From Polaromonas sp. (GTDB lineage: Bacteria; Pseudomonadota; Gammaproteobacteria; Burkholderiales; Burkholderiaceae_C), in the NCBI GenBank assembly GCA_030650875.1, contig JAUSDK010000215.1, forward strand, positions 1-35,559: a DNA stretch of 35,559 nucleotides, in the 5' to 3' direction. Position 1 is the first letter of the stretch; every line of letters begins with the position of its first letter. The translations under genes and the position numbers were made by a program. Shown in pieces: positions 9,497 through 17,777 of the stretch. Under the pieces are notes generated by a model. It was not told the origin of the DNA and ran no database searches. It saw only the letters and a list, made by a program, of their open reading frames with translations.

Positions 9497-10390
9497 ATGC
9501 GCAGCCCTGCCCTTTCATCACCAGTTCTTCGGCCCCTGAAAGCCCTGTACGACGTACCGGCGCCCGCCAAGCTCAACCTGTTTTTGCACATTACAGGGCG
9601 CCGGCCCGATGGCTACCATTTGATCCAGTCGGTCTTCATGCTGATCGACTGGTGCGATACGCTGCACTTTGAACTGCGCCATGACGGGCACATCAGCCGG
9701 GACGACCTCGGCGACGCAGCGGCGCAGGCGCTGCCCGAAGAGGACCTCACCGTGCGCGCAGCCAGGGCCCTGCAAGCCGCAACCGGCACCCCCTTGGGCG
9801 TGCATATCGGCCTTGAAAAGCGCATCCCGTCGCAGGCGGGCATGGGCGGGGGGTCATCCGACGCGGCGAGTTGCCTGCTGGCACTGCAACGCCTTTGGGG
9901 TGTGCGCCTGCCACCCGACGAGTTGCGCGCCATCGCCCTGTCGCTGGGCGCAGACGTACCGTTTTTCCTGTCGGGCGGACATGCCTGGGTAGAAGGCATT
10001 GGTGAGAAAATTACCCCCCTCACGCTGCCGCCAGCCCACTTTTTGGTGGTTAAAACGCCCGCCGGGCTGTCGACACCAGAGATTTTTGGCGCACCGGGGC
10101 TAAAACGCGATACAGAAACTGCTAGAATTCAAGGCTACGCTGCAAATGCAAACGGTCAGATTTTTAAATTCGGCCATAACGACTTGCAGCCGGTCGCCCA
10201 GAAGATGTGCCCGCAGATTGACCAATCACTTGATTGGCTGACAGCGCAACAGCTTGATGGGCGAATGACCGGCTCAGGAAGTGCTGTATTTGCGCCATTG
10301 CTGCACGACCTTGATTTTTCGGCCGCCCCGAGCGACTGGATTATTCGGAAATGCAGTAATTTGGAGTCGCATCCTCTGGCCGGTTGGTAG
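9497..10390 (+). CDS. ispE: 4-diphosphocytidyl-2-C-methyl-D-erythritol kinase
   Basis: ATP-dependent kinase of the MEP pathway, making CDP-ME 2-phosphate on the way to isopentenyl diphosphate. A GHMP kinase: substrate-binding PAPAKLNLFL (21-30, Lys25), the glycine-rich ATP loop PSQAGMGGGSSDAA (111-124), and the catalytic Asp153 in GADVPFF. The third GHMP motif is seen as MTGSGSAVFA near the C-terminus. Length is 297, usual for the family. The ATG at 9497 is 9 nt after the lolB stop, so the genes form an operon. The final residues diverge from the family core. The stop at 10388-10390 lies in a TAGAAT sequence that could serve as a -10 for the tRNA gene downstream, though its -35 is poor. Confidence 0.97.
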   Translation: MRSPALSSPVLRPLKALYDVPAPAKLNLFLHITGRRPDGYHLIQSVFMLIDWCDTLHFELRHDGHISRDDLGDAAAQALPEEDLTVRAARALQAATGTPLGVHIGLEKRIPSQAGMGGGSSDAASCLLALQRLWGVRLPPDELRAIALSLGADVPFFLSGGHAWVEGIGEKITPLTLPPAHFLVVKTPAGLSTPEIFGAPGLKRDTETARIQGYAANANGQIFKFGHNDLQPVAQKMCPQIDQSLDWLTAQQLDGRMTGSGSAVFAPLLHDLDFSAAPSDWIIRKCSNLESHPLAGW

Positions 10391-10513
10391 AATCACCGTT
10401 CCTGAAAATGCGCTTCCAAAGTGATGAGTTAGTAAAAAGTTTATAGGTTGGTTGTTGGTAAGCAGTGTTAACTGGTTTCAGTCAGCGCTGCACAAGCAAC
10501 AGCTGTCCTGTGT

Positions 10514-10590
10514 AGGGGTGTCGCCAAGTTGGTTAAGGCACCGGATTTTGATTCCGGCATTCGCAGGTTCGACTCCTTCCACCCCTGCCA
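10514..10590 (+). tRNA. tRNA-Gln (anticodon UUG), CCA encoded
   Basis: A complete cloverleaf. Acceptor 10514-10520 pairs fully with 10580-10586, followed by discriminator G and encoded CCA (10588-10590). The anticodon stem CCGGA/TCCGG encloses loop TTTTGAT with anticodon TTG at 10548-10550. The T-loop is TTCGACT (10568-10574). The identity agrees with the E. coli tRNA-Gln layout (GTCGCCAAG D-arm, CCGGATT-TTG-ATTCCGG). One oddity: the T-stem GCAGG/CCTTC has a C10564:T10578 mismatch, which an A at 10564 would repair. The gene sits between ispE and prs on the same strand. It is followed by two hairpins, the second of which may serve as terminator or processing signal. Confidence 0.97.
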
Positions 10591-10600
10591 AATTTTCAGG

Positions 10601-10615
10601 CTCGCATAACGCGAG
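10601..10615 (+). repeat. Hairpin with loop ATAAC, first of a complementary pair
   Basis: CTCGC-ATAAC-GCGAG, a 5-bp stem followed by TTT, 10 nt behind the tRNA. Its loop is the exact reverse complement of the loop of the next hairpin (10629-10651), and 11 nt of it (10603-10613) are exactly complementary to 10635-10645. Confidence 0.7.
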
Positions 10616-10628
10616 TTTGCATGAACTT

Positions 10629-10651
10629 CAGACCCGCGTTATGCGGGTCTG
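10629..10651 (+). terminator. 9-bp hairpin, possible terminator behind tRNA-Gln
   Basis: CAGACCCGC-GTTAT-GCGGGTCTG is a perfect 9-bp stem with a 5-nt loop. The following ATTGTTTAT is only moderately T-rich, so termination may be weak, or the structure may be a processing site. If it reads through, prs is in the same transcript. Confidence 0.55.
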
Positions 10652-10777
10652 ATTGTTTATGGAAACATCCGCAAGCGGCACTCACTGCCAAGTCCGCGTT
10701 GCAGTATGTTTCTTGTGCGTATGTTGATTCCGCAAAAATTTCAGCCACCTTCAAGCTCGACAGCAGCTGGGCCCCAC

Positions 10778-11752
10778 ATGCAAACGCACCATCCCGACTT
10801 CATGGTTTTCACCGGCAATGCCAACCCAAGCATGGCCCAAGAGATCGCCCAGCACCTGGGCATTTCACTGGGCGCTGCCCATGTGGGACGTTTTTCGGAC
10901 GGTGAAGTCACCGTTGAAATCCAGCAAAACGTCCGGGCGCGTGACGTGTTCGTGGTGCAGTCCACCTGCGCGCCGACCAATGACAACCTGATGGAACTGC
11001 TGATCATGGTGGACGCGCTCAAGCGCTCATCGGCCGATCAGATTGCCGCCGTAATCCCCTATTTTGGCTATGCCCGGCAAGACCGCCGCCCGCGTTCGGC
11101 GCGCGTTCCCATCACCGCCAAGGTGGTGGCCAACATGCTGCAGGCCGTTGGCGTGACGCGTATCCTGACCATGGACCTGCATGCCGACCAGATTCAGGGG
11201 TTTTTTGACATCCCGGTGGACAACATTTACGCGTCGCCCGTATTGCTGGGTGATTTGCGCCAGAAAAATTACACCGACCTGATGGTGGTCTCGCCCGACG
11301 TGGGCGGTGTGGTGCGCGCCCGCGCGCTGGCCAAGCAGCTCGGCTGCGACATGGCCATCATCGACAAGCGCCGGCCCAAGGCCAATGTGTCCGAAGTCAT
11401 GCACGTGATCGGCGACATCGAAGGCCGCAACTGCGTCATCATGGACGACATGATCGACACGGCGGGCACGTTGGTCAAGGCCGCCGAGGTCCTGAAAGAG
11501 CGCGGCGCCAAAAAAGTCTACGCCTACTGCACGCACCCGATTTTCTCGGGTCCTGCCATTGACCGCATTACCCAGGGTGACGCCCTCGACGAAGTGGTGA
11601 TCACCAACACCATCCCACTGAGCCAGAGCGCGCAGGCCTGCAAAAAGATTCGCCAACTCTCCGTGGCACCGCTGATCGCTGAAACCATACAGCGCATTGC
11701 CAAGGGAGAGTCGGTCATGAGTTTGTTCTCTGATCAGGACAATCTGTTCTGA
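10778..11752 (+). CDS. prs: Ribose-phosphate pyrophosphokinase (PRPP synthetase)
   Basis: Transfers pyrophosphate from ATP to ribose-5-phosphate to make PRPP for nucleotide, histidine, tryptophan and NAD synthesis. The 324-residue class I enzyme shows the ATP-binding [16 protein letters not shown] segment, [12 protein letters not shown], the flexible-loop KRRP, and the PRPP-binding signature [13 protein letters not shown]. The start is ATG 10778 ([18 protein letters not shown]), typical of betaproteobacterial Prs. The frame stays open to 10706, but that extension is not family-like. The 187-nt gap from tRNA-Gln holds the two hairpins and no strong promoter I could define. A nested hairpin terminator follows at 11769-11814. 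Confidence 0.97.
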   Translation: MQTHHPDFMVFTGNANPSMAQEIAQHLGISLGAAHVGRFSDGEVTVEIQQNVRARDVFVVQSTCAPTNDNLMELLIMVDALKRSSADQIAAVIPYFGYARQDRRPRSARVPITAKVVANMLQAVGVTRILTMDLHADQIQGFFDIPVDNIYASPVLLGDLRQKNYTDLMVVSPDVGGVVRARALAKQLGCDMAIIDKRRPKANVSEVMHVIGDIEGRNCVIMDDMIDTAGTLVKAAEVLKERGAKKVYAYCTHPIFSGPAIDRITQGDALDEVVITNTIPLSQSAQACKKIRQLSVAPLIAETIQRIAKGESVMSLFSDQDNLF

Positions 11753-11768
11753 TTTGAAGCAGCAAGGT

Positions 11769-11814
11769 GGCTGCCCGGCTCGCAGAATTTGCAGAGCTTG
11801 AGCAGCCTTTTTTT
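11769..11814 (+). terminator. Nested hairpin with T7 tail between prs and rplY
   Basis: The outer stem GGCTGC/GCAGCC, an inner GCTC/GAGC and a tip GCA/TGC are followed by TTTTTTT (11808-11814). It is a good rho-independent terminator for prs. With rplY starting 43 nt beyond the T-run, it could also act as an attenuator. Confidence 0.75.
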
Positions 11815-11857
11815 GTCGGGGTAAGCTGGTCGCGGCACGCCCCTTTTGGAGAAGATT

Positions 11858-12505
11858 ATGAAATTCGTCGCTTTTGAGCGCGCCATGCAGGGTACGGGTG
11901 CGAGCCGCCGTCTCCGCATCACGGGCCGCACGCCCGGTATTGTTTACGGTGGCACCGGTGAAACCACGCTGATCGAGATCGATCACAACGCGTTGTGGCA
12001 CGCCATCAAGAAGGAAGCCTTCCACGCCTCCATCCTCGAGATGGACCTGGGCGGCACGGCACACAAGGTTCTGCTGCGTGACCTGCAGATGCACCCCTTC
12101 AAACAACAGATCCTGCACATCGACTTCCAGCGCGTCGAAGCCCGTACGCGCATGACCGTGAAAGTGCCACTGCACTACACCGGTGAAGAAGAGTCGCCAG
12201 CGATCAAGACCGACAACTGCCTGGTCAACCACGTGGTGTCCGAGCTGACCGTGTCCTGCTTCCCGGCAGACATCCCTGAATTCATCGCCGTTGACTTGAG
12301 CGGCCTGAAAAAAGGTAGCCCACTGAACGTCAAGGACATCACCCTGCCAAAAGGCGTGAAGTTCGTGGCCAAGGGCCAGGTCAACCCCGTGCTGGTGTCT
12401 GTGACGCCAATCGCCGTGGAAGTCGAAGTCGCCCCCGTGGTCGATGCCAAAGACGCCAAAGGCAAGGGCGGCAAACCAGCGGCCAAGCCTGCTGCCAAGA
12501 AGTAA
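11858..12505 (+). CDS. rplY: 50S ribosomal protein L25, long Ctc/TL5 form
   Basis: Binds 5S rRNA in the large ribosomal subunit. At 215 residues this is the two-domain form: an N-terminal L25 domain (with GRTPGIVYGG and an IDHNALWHAI-type segment, about 1-95) and the C-terminal TL5 beta domain (about 100-190). A basic Ala/Lys/Pro-rich tail follows (KPAAKPAAKK). The ATG at 11858 has a strong GGAGAAG Shine-Dalgarno 3-4 nt upstream. A TTG four codons earlier overlaps that Shine-Dalgarno and was discarded. The gene is flanked by terminators on both sides, so it may be its own transcription unit. The L25-Pth neighbourhood is widespread in proteobacteria. Confidence 0.97.
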   Translation: MKFVAFERAMQGTGASRRLRITGRTPGIVYGGTGETTLIEIDHNALWHAIKKEAFHASILEMDLGGTAHKVLLRDLQMHPFKQQILHIDFQRVEARTRMTVKVPLHYTGEEESPAIKTDNCLVNHVVSELTVSCFPADIPEFIAVDLSGLKKGSPLNVKDITLPKGVKFVAKGQVNPVLVSVTPIAVEVEVAPVVDAKDAKGKGGKPAAKPAAKK

Positions 12506-12551
12506 TTCGCAGCGCGCTGCATTGGCCTGAAAGGGCTAATCATGCCCAAGC

Positions 12552-12587
12552 GGCCCTTGCCCTTTCTGGAGGACAAGGGCCATTTTT
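12552..12587 (+). terminator. Rho-independent terminator after rplY
   Basis: GGCCCTTG (12552-12559) pairs with CAAGGGCC (12574-12581) across a 14-nt loop and is followed by ATTTTTA. It lies 46 nt behind the rplY stop and before pth. Confidence 0.75.
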
Positions 12588-12668
12588 ATGGGCGCCCCGT
12601 TCTGCTACGCTAACCGTTACGGGTTCAGGCCCCGCCACACCGGCCGGCCGCCCTCCTCTTTTCATCAC

Positions 12669-13579
<911 letters not shown>

Positions 13580-14095
13580 TCAAGCCTGCAATCGAGGCCG
13601 GTGCGCTGCTTCCAGTGCGGCGGCCACGGCCGGGCTGACCATCTGGCCGACGTCGCCGCCCAGCTTGCTGATCTCGCGCACCAGCGTGCTGCTGATGCAC
13701 TGCAGGGGCGCGTCGGGCAGCAAAAACACGGTTTCCACCTGCGGGCGCAGCTTGCGGTTCATGGCGGCCATCTGGGCTTCGTAGTCAAAGTCGGTCAGGT
13801 TGCGGATACCGCGCACCACCGCGCAGGCCGACTGCTCCGCGCAAAAATCCATGATCAGGCCGTCAAATGGCAGCACCCTCACGCCCGCTATGCTTTCAGT
13901 CGCCGCACGCACCTGCTCCACGCGCTCATCCAGAGAAAACAGGGTTTTCTTGTGGTGGGCCACCGCTACCGCGATGACGAGTTGGTCAAACAGCCCGGCG
14001 GCGCGGCGCACGACGTCGTCGTGGCCCCGGGTAAACGGATCAAACGTGCCGGAATAAACAGCAATGCGGGGGAATGACGGCGGCGAGATGGGCAT
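13580..14095 (-). CDS. coaD: Phosphopantetheine adenylyltransferase
   Basis: Fourth step of coenzyme A synthesis: ATP plus 4'-phosphopantetheine gives dephospho-CoA. A nucleotidyltransferase fold with SGTFDPFTRGH (15-25), whose TxGH motif (TRGH) binds the ATP phosphates, then AHHKKTLFSLDERV, VVRGIRNLTDFDYE and the C-terminal ISSTLVREI. Length is 171, close to the usual 160-170. I chose ATG 14095; the frame is open to 14188, but the extension is Arg/Gly-rich and not family-like. The sequence CATAAT ends 7 nt before this ATG and no Shine-Dalgarno is visible, so a leaderless start is possible. It lies 95 nt after rsmD. Confidence 0.96.
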   Translation of the reverse strand: MPISPPSFPRIAVYSGTFDPFTRGHDDVVRRAAGLFDQLVIAVAVAHHKKTLFSLDERVEQVRAATESIAGVRVLPFDGLIMDFCAEQSACAVVRGIRNLTDFDYEAQMAAMNRKLRPQVETVFLLPDAPLQCISSTLVREISKLGGDVGQMVSPAVAAALEAAHRPRLQA

Positions 14096-14190
14096 AGGCG
14101 GAATTATGCGCCGGGATGCCCGTTTGCCGCCTCGGCGCAGGCCATGAACCCACGAGCCCGGCAAGGCCGCAAATCGCGGCCCCCGCACGA

Positions 14191-14874
14191 TCAGGCCGTC
14201 AGCCCGTCCTGCGGTACATCCTGGGGTGCGTCGACTTTGGTCAGCAAATGAAAATGCACCGCGCCAGCCTTGCCGCTGCGGTGCACTTGCAGCCCCAGCG
14301 GCGCCAACTCCTCATCAAGCCAGGCCCGGGGCGCTTCCAGATAGACCAGCCCCTTGGGCGCAATCGCCTGCGCAGCGGCTTTCAGCGCGGCTTCAAACTG
14401 GATGGAGTCAAACGGCGGGTCGAGAAACACCAGCTGCATGCTGGCCGCTGGCAGGCGCCGCAAAAGACTCAAGCCGTCACCGCGCTCAACCCTCACGCTG
14501 TCTGCTTTCAGCCGCGCCTGCACGGACTTGAGCTGCAGCACCAGCGCAGGGTCTTGCTCGCACAGCAACACCTCGGCGGCGCCGCGCGAAGCCGCTTCAA
14601 AGCCCAGCACGCCGGTGCCGGCAAACACATCGGCGCAGCGCCAGCCGCTCAGGTCCTGGCCCAGCCAGTTGAACAGGGTTTCCCGCACGCGGTCAGGCGT
14701 GGGCCGCAAGCCGGGCCGGTTGGGCACGGACAGCTTGGTGCGCCGGTACTGTCCGCCAATGATGCGGATTTCACCAGGCGGCTTGAGATGTGCCGTGCCC
14801 TTGGGCTTCACGGTGGGTTTCATCAGGGGCTTGACGGCAGGCTCGGCCTGGGGTTTGAGGGGGGTGTATTTCAT
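14191..14874 (-). CDS. rsmD: 16S rRNA (guanine(966)-N(2))-methyltransferase
   Basis: Methylates G966 of 16S rRNA in the small subunit using S-adenosylmethionine. After a basic, Pro/Lys-rich N-terminal extension (1-33), the Rossmann methyltransferase begins with IRIIGGQYRRTKL. The segment RPTPDRVRETLFNWL follows, then SAM-binding motif I DVFAGTGVLG (82-91) and the catalytic motif DPPF (152-155). Length is 227, with the extra residues at the N-terminus. The ATG at 14874 overlaps the stop of the upstream M16 gene by four bases (ATGA), so translation is probably coupled. A GGCCGC-AAATC-GCGGCC hairpin lies just downstream (14165-14181) without a T-run. Confidence 0.95.
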   Translation of the reverse strand: MKYTPLKPQAEPAVKPLMKPTVKPKGTAHLKPPGEIRIIGGQYRRTKLSVPNRPGLRPTPDRVRETLFNWLGQDLSGWRCADVFAGTGVLGFEAASRGAAEVLLCEQDPALVLQLKSVQARLKADSVRVERGDGLSLLRRLPAASMQLVFLDPPFDSIQFEAALKAAAQAIAPKGLVYLEAPRAWLDEELAPLGLQVHRSGKAGAVHFHLLTKVDAPQDVPQDGLTA

Positions 14875-16226
14875 TGTGAGGATCCAAGAATCACGGTGAC
14901 CATTTTTTCGGGTTGTAGTTTGCGCGCAAAAGCGGCCTTGATGTCGGCAGCCGTCACGTTGTTGACCTGCTGGGTCCAGGTGTCGAGGTAGTCGAGCGGC
15001 AAATTATTCCACGCTATGCCCGCAATGTTGCCCAGCAGCTTGCCATTACTGTCAATGCGCAAGGCAAAGCCGCCCACAAGGTTGTCCTTGGCGGCCTTCA
15101 GTTCAGCCTCGGTCGGCCCGTTGGCCACAAAGTCGCCCACCACCTGGCGCACCAGCGCCACCGCCTGCGCGGCCTGGTCGGGTCGGGTTTGCAGCCCGAC
15201 CGTGAAGCTGCCGGCATGCAGGCCCGGCGAGAAATGGCTGGACACGCCGTAGGTAAAACCGCGCTTCTCGCGCACTTCCTGGGTCAGCCGCGACACAAAG
15301 CCGCCGCCGCCCAGGATGTAATTGCCGACGGTCAAGGCGAAATAGTCGGGGTCGGCGCGCTTGAAGCCGGGCTGGCCCATCAGCACATGCGCCTGGGCGG
15401 AATCGAACGGGATGCGCTTTTCTTCGGCTTGCGCGAGCGGCGCGACTTCAGCCACCTGCGGCAGCGGCGGCAAACTGGCGCAGGCCACTTGCGGCAGGCG
15501 TGACAGCAAGCGCGCGGCCAGCGCATCGGCCTGCGCCCGCGTCACGGCGCCCACCATGCTGATGCGCGCGCGGCAGGCCACGACGCCCGCGGCATGCGCG
15601 GCCCGCAGGTCGGCGGTGCTGATGCGCGCCAGCGTCGCCTCGCTCACCTCCTGGCCGTAAGGGTGCGTGCCGTACACGGCCTGCCCATAGGCCCGGCCAA
15701 TCACGCTGGCGGGACGGGTGTAGGACTCCTTGAGCGCGGCCTGCAGTCGCTGGCGTTCGCGCTGCCAGACGGATTCTGGAAAGGACGGCTCGGCGATGCT
15801 GCGTGCGGCAAGCGCCACTGCCTGGTCCAGCAAGTCAGGCTCGGTCAGCGAGCGCAATGAAAAATTCAGCTGGTCGGCGCTGGCGCCGGCACCAAACTGG
15901 GCGCCCAGGTCGGCCCAGGCTTCGCCGAGCGCATTTTCATCCAGCGCTGGCGCGCCATTTCTGGCCTGCACGCCTTTGTCCAGCAGGTCCGCCATGATGC
16001 TGGCCAGACCGGTTTGCGCGGGCGGGTCACGCCGGCTGCCGGCGTCAAAGTCAATCTGCACATCCAGCATGGCAACCGCCGGACTCTCGACCAGGTAGAC
16101 CTGGGCGCCGCTGGGCTGGGTCCAGTGCTGAATCGGAATCGCTGCCCACGCTGAAATTTGACAAAAAAGACCTGTAGCCAACACCTTTGTTATACGGGTA
16201 GCTATTTTTTTAGTAGCAATAATCAT
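14871..16226 (-). CDS. M16-family peptidase homologue, inactive (non-zinc) partner
   Basis: A 451-residue pitrilysin-fold protein with an N-terminal signal peptide (to about AWA, residues 26-28). The region where an active M16 enzyme has HxxEH reads GLASIMADLLDKG (73-85). Aligned with the neighbour's GVAHVLEHMMFKG, His, Glu and His become Ser76, Ala79 and Asp80, so it cannot bind catalytic zinc. The C-terminal half keeps REKRGFTYGV, the Arg/Tyr substrate-binding element of such subunits. It follows the active M16 gene by 32 nt, so the two probably form a periplasmic heterodimer like mitochondrial processing peptidase or the Sphingomonas M16 pair (inference). It overlaps rsmD by ATGA. Confidence 0.9.
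   Translation of the reverse strand: MIIATKKIATRITKVLATGLFCQISAWAAIPIQHWTQPSGAQVYLVESPAVAMLDVQIDFDAGSRRDPPAQTGLASIMADLLDKGVQARNGAPALDENALGEAWADLGAQFGAGASADQLNFSLRSLTEPDLLDQAVALAARSIAEPSFPESVWQRERQRLQAALKESYTRPASVIGRAYGQAVYGTHPYGQEVSEATLARISTADLRAAHAAGVVACRARISMVGAVTRAQADALAARLLSRLPQVACASLPPLPQVAEVAPLAQAEEKRIPFDSAQAHVLMGQPGFKRADPDYFALTVGNYILGGGGFVSRLTQEVREKRGFTYGVSSHFSPGLHAGSFTVGLQTRPDQAAQAVALVRQVVGDFVANGPTEAELKAAKDNLVGGFALRIDSNGKLLGNIAGIAWNNLPLDYLDTWTQQVNNVTAADIKAAFARKLQPEKMVTVILGSSQ
16201..16217. repeat. Second copy of the GCTA...TAGTAGC motif, in signal-peptide codons
   Basis: GCTATTTTTTTAGTAGC matches the palindrome at 9026-9042 at 15 of 17 positions but is an imperfect hairpin. On the coding (minus) strand it encodes residues 4-9 of the inactive M16 protein. 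Confidence 0.45.
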
Positions 16227-16258
16227 GAAGACTCAAATCGTTCGGTTCGGGGCCGGGC

Positions 16259-17749
16259 TCAGTGCCGGGGCGCAACAGCGGGCGCACGCGGCTTGCGCTG
16301 CGGGCCCATCGCCTGCGGCAGCAAGGTGGCGGTGGTCAGCTGGTCATCACCAAAATAGTTGGCGGCTACCGCCTGCACTTCGGCAGCGGTGACGGTGCGC
16401 AGCTGGGCAATCAGGCGCGCACTGGCGTCCAGCGGCAGGCCCTGCACCCAGTTGGAGCCCAGCTCCTGCGCCTGGCTGAACACCGAGTCGAGCTTGTAGG
16501 TTTCGCTGGCCACCCACTGGGTTTTGACGCGCTTGAGCTCTGCCTCGCTGACGCCGTCCTTGGCCACCAGCGCCACCTGCTGGCGCAGCGCCTGGGCCAC
16601 CTGCTGGGTGGTTTTTCCTTCGGCGGGCACGCCGCTGAGCCTGAACAGCTGCGGCCCACGGCCCAGCATGCCGTTGGAGGCGCCGGCGCTGTCGGCGATG
16701 CGGCCTTGCTGGCCCTTCCCCTGGACCAGCGCGCGCTCCAGCCGTGCGCCGCTGTAGCCGTCAAGCACCGCAGCCAGCACCGTGAGGGTCAAGGCGTCGC
16801 GGCTCGCTGACCCCTTGGCTGATGCGGCGCTGCCAGCGTTCGCCAGGTCGGCGGCTTCGAGCTTGGGCACCTTGAAGGCCAGCGTCACATAGGCCTGGCT
16901 GGCCGGGGCCTTGAGGTCCAGGCGCCGCATGCCGGCCTGCGCGGGCTCGCTGCGCGGCTTGCGCACCGGCACCGGACGCGCAGCAATGAGGCCATAGTAT
17001 TTTTCAGCCAGCGCCCGCACCTGCGCCACGTCCACATCCCCCGCCACCACCAGTGCCGCATTGGCGGGCACATACCAGCGCTGGTGAAAGTCGCGCACAT
17101 CGCCGGGCGTCATGGCGTCCAGGTCGCTCATCCAGCCCACGATGGGGCGCCGGTAGGGCGCGGCCAGAAAGGTCAGCGCCGTGGACTGCTCGGACAGCAT
17201 GGCGCGCGGCGCGTCTTCGGTGCGCAGGCGGCGCTCTTCCTTGACCACCTCGATCTCGCGCTTGAATTCCTCGTCGGGCCACTGGTTGTTGGCAAAGCGG
17301 TCGGCCTCCAGGCGCATCACGGTTTCCAGCTGGCCGGCCGGAATTTGCTGGTAGTAGCCGGTGTTGTCGCGGCTGGTAAAGGCGTTTTCGCGCCCGCCCA
17401 GCGCCGCCACCTGCCTGGAAAAATCGCCCGGCTTCACCGTCGGCGTGCCCTTGAACATCATGTGCTCCAGCACATGCGCCACGCCCGAGGTGCCATCGAC
17501 CTCGTCCATGGAGCCGACCCGCACCCACAGCATGTGGGCCACGGTGGGCGCACGGTGGTCGGGCTTGACAATGACCGTCAGGCCGTTGGCCAGCGTGAAC
17601 TGGTCGACCGGCGCGGCAGGCTGTGCAAGCGCCGCAGTGCTGAGGGTGGCGAGCAGCGCCACAGGGAAAAGCGAGGCTGAAAACAGGGCGGACAGGCCCT
17701 TGGAAAAGGCTACTGAAGGCTTCAAATGGGCGGGTCTGGCGTGTTTCAT
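16259..17749 (-). CDS. M16-family zinc metallopeptidase (active subunit)
   Basis: A 496-residue secreted insulinase/pitrilysin-type peptidase. A basic N-terminus and hydrophobic stretch ending LAQPAA (about 41-46) form the signal peptide. The inverted zinc motif HVLEH is at 92-96, with the distal Glu about 76 residues on, in VVKEERR (171/172). The substrate-shaping GRENAFTSRDNTGYY follows the usual M16B order. The C-terminal half is the second pitrilysin domain. I chose ATG 17749; the frame is open for another 400 nt into ftsY on the other strand but is not protein-like there. It is divergent from ftsY with only 28 bp between starts, so promoters must overlap coding sequence. The natural substrate is unknown. 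Confidence 0.93.
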   Translation of the reverse strand: MKHARPAHLKPSVAFSKGLSALFSASLFPVALLATLSTAALAQPAAPVDQFTLANGLTVIVKPDHRAPTVAHMLWVRVGSMDEVDGTSGVAHVLEHMMFKGTPTVKPGDFSRQVAALGGRENAFTSRDNTGYYQQIPAGQLETVMRLEADRFANNQWPDEEFKREIEVVKEERRLRTEDAPRAMLSEQSTALTFLAAPYRRPIVGWMSDLDAMTPGDVRDFHQRWYVPANAALVVAGDVDVAQVRALAEKYYGLIAARPVPVRKPRSEPAQAGMRRLDLKAPASQAYVTLAFKVPKLEAADLANAGSAASAKGSASRDALTLTVLAAVLDGYSGARLERALVQGKGQQGRIADSAGASNGMLGRGPQLFRLSGVPAEGKTTQQVAQALRQQVALVAKDGVSEAELKRVKTQWVASETYKLDSVFSQAQELGSNWVQGLPLDASARLIAQLRTVTAAEVQAVAANYFGDDQLTTATLLPQAMGPQRKPRAPAVAPRH

Positions 17750-17777
17750 AGAATAGTGGACTCTACAAGCATAATTA

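Noticed and set aside
10361..10393. TTGGAG and TAGAAT as a tRNA-Gln promoter overlapping the ispE stop
   Set aside because: Good -10 but the spacer is 21 bp; noted only as a weak possibility.
10699..10725. TTGCAG and TATGTT as a promoter for prs
   Set aside because: The spacer is only 15 bp and both boxes are poor.
11027..12232. A 401-codon minus-strand frame across prs and rplY
   Set aside because: Antisense to two secure genes and spanning their terminator; composition not protein-like.
14165..14181. GGCCGC-AAATC-GCGGCC hairpin between rsmD and coaD
   Set aside because: Perfect stem but no T-run on either side, so not called a terminator; could be a weak pause or chance in GC-rich DNA.
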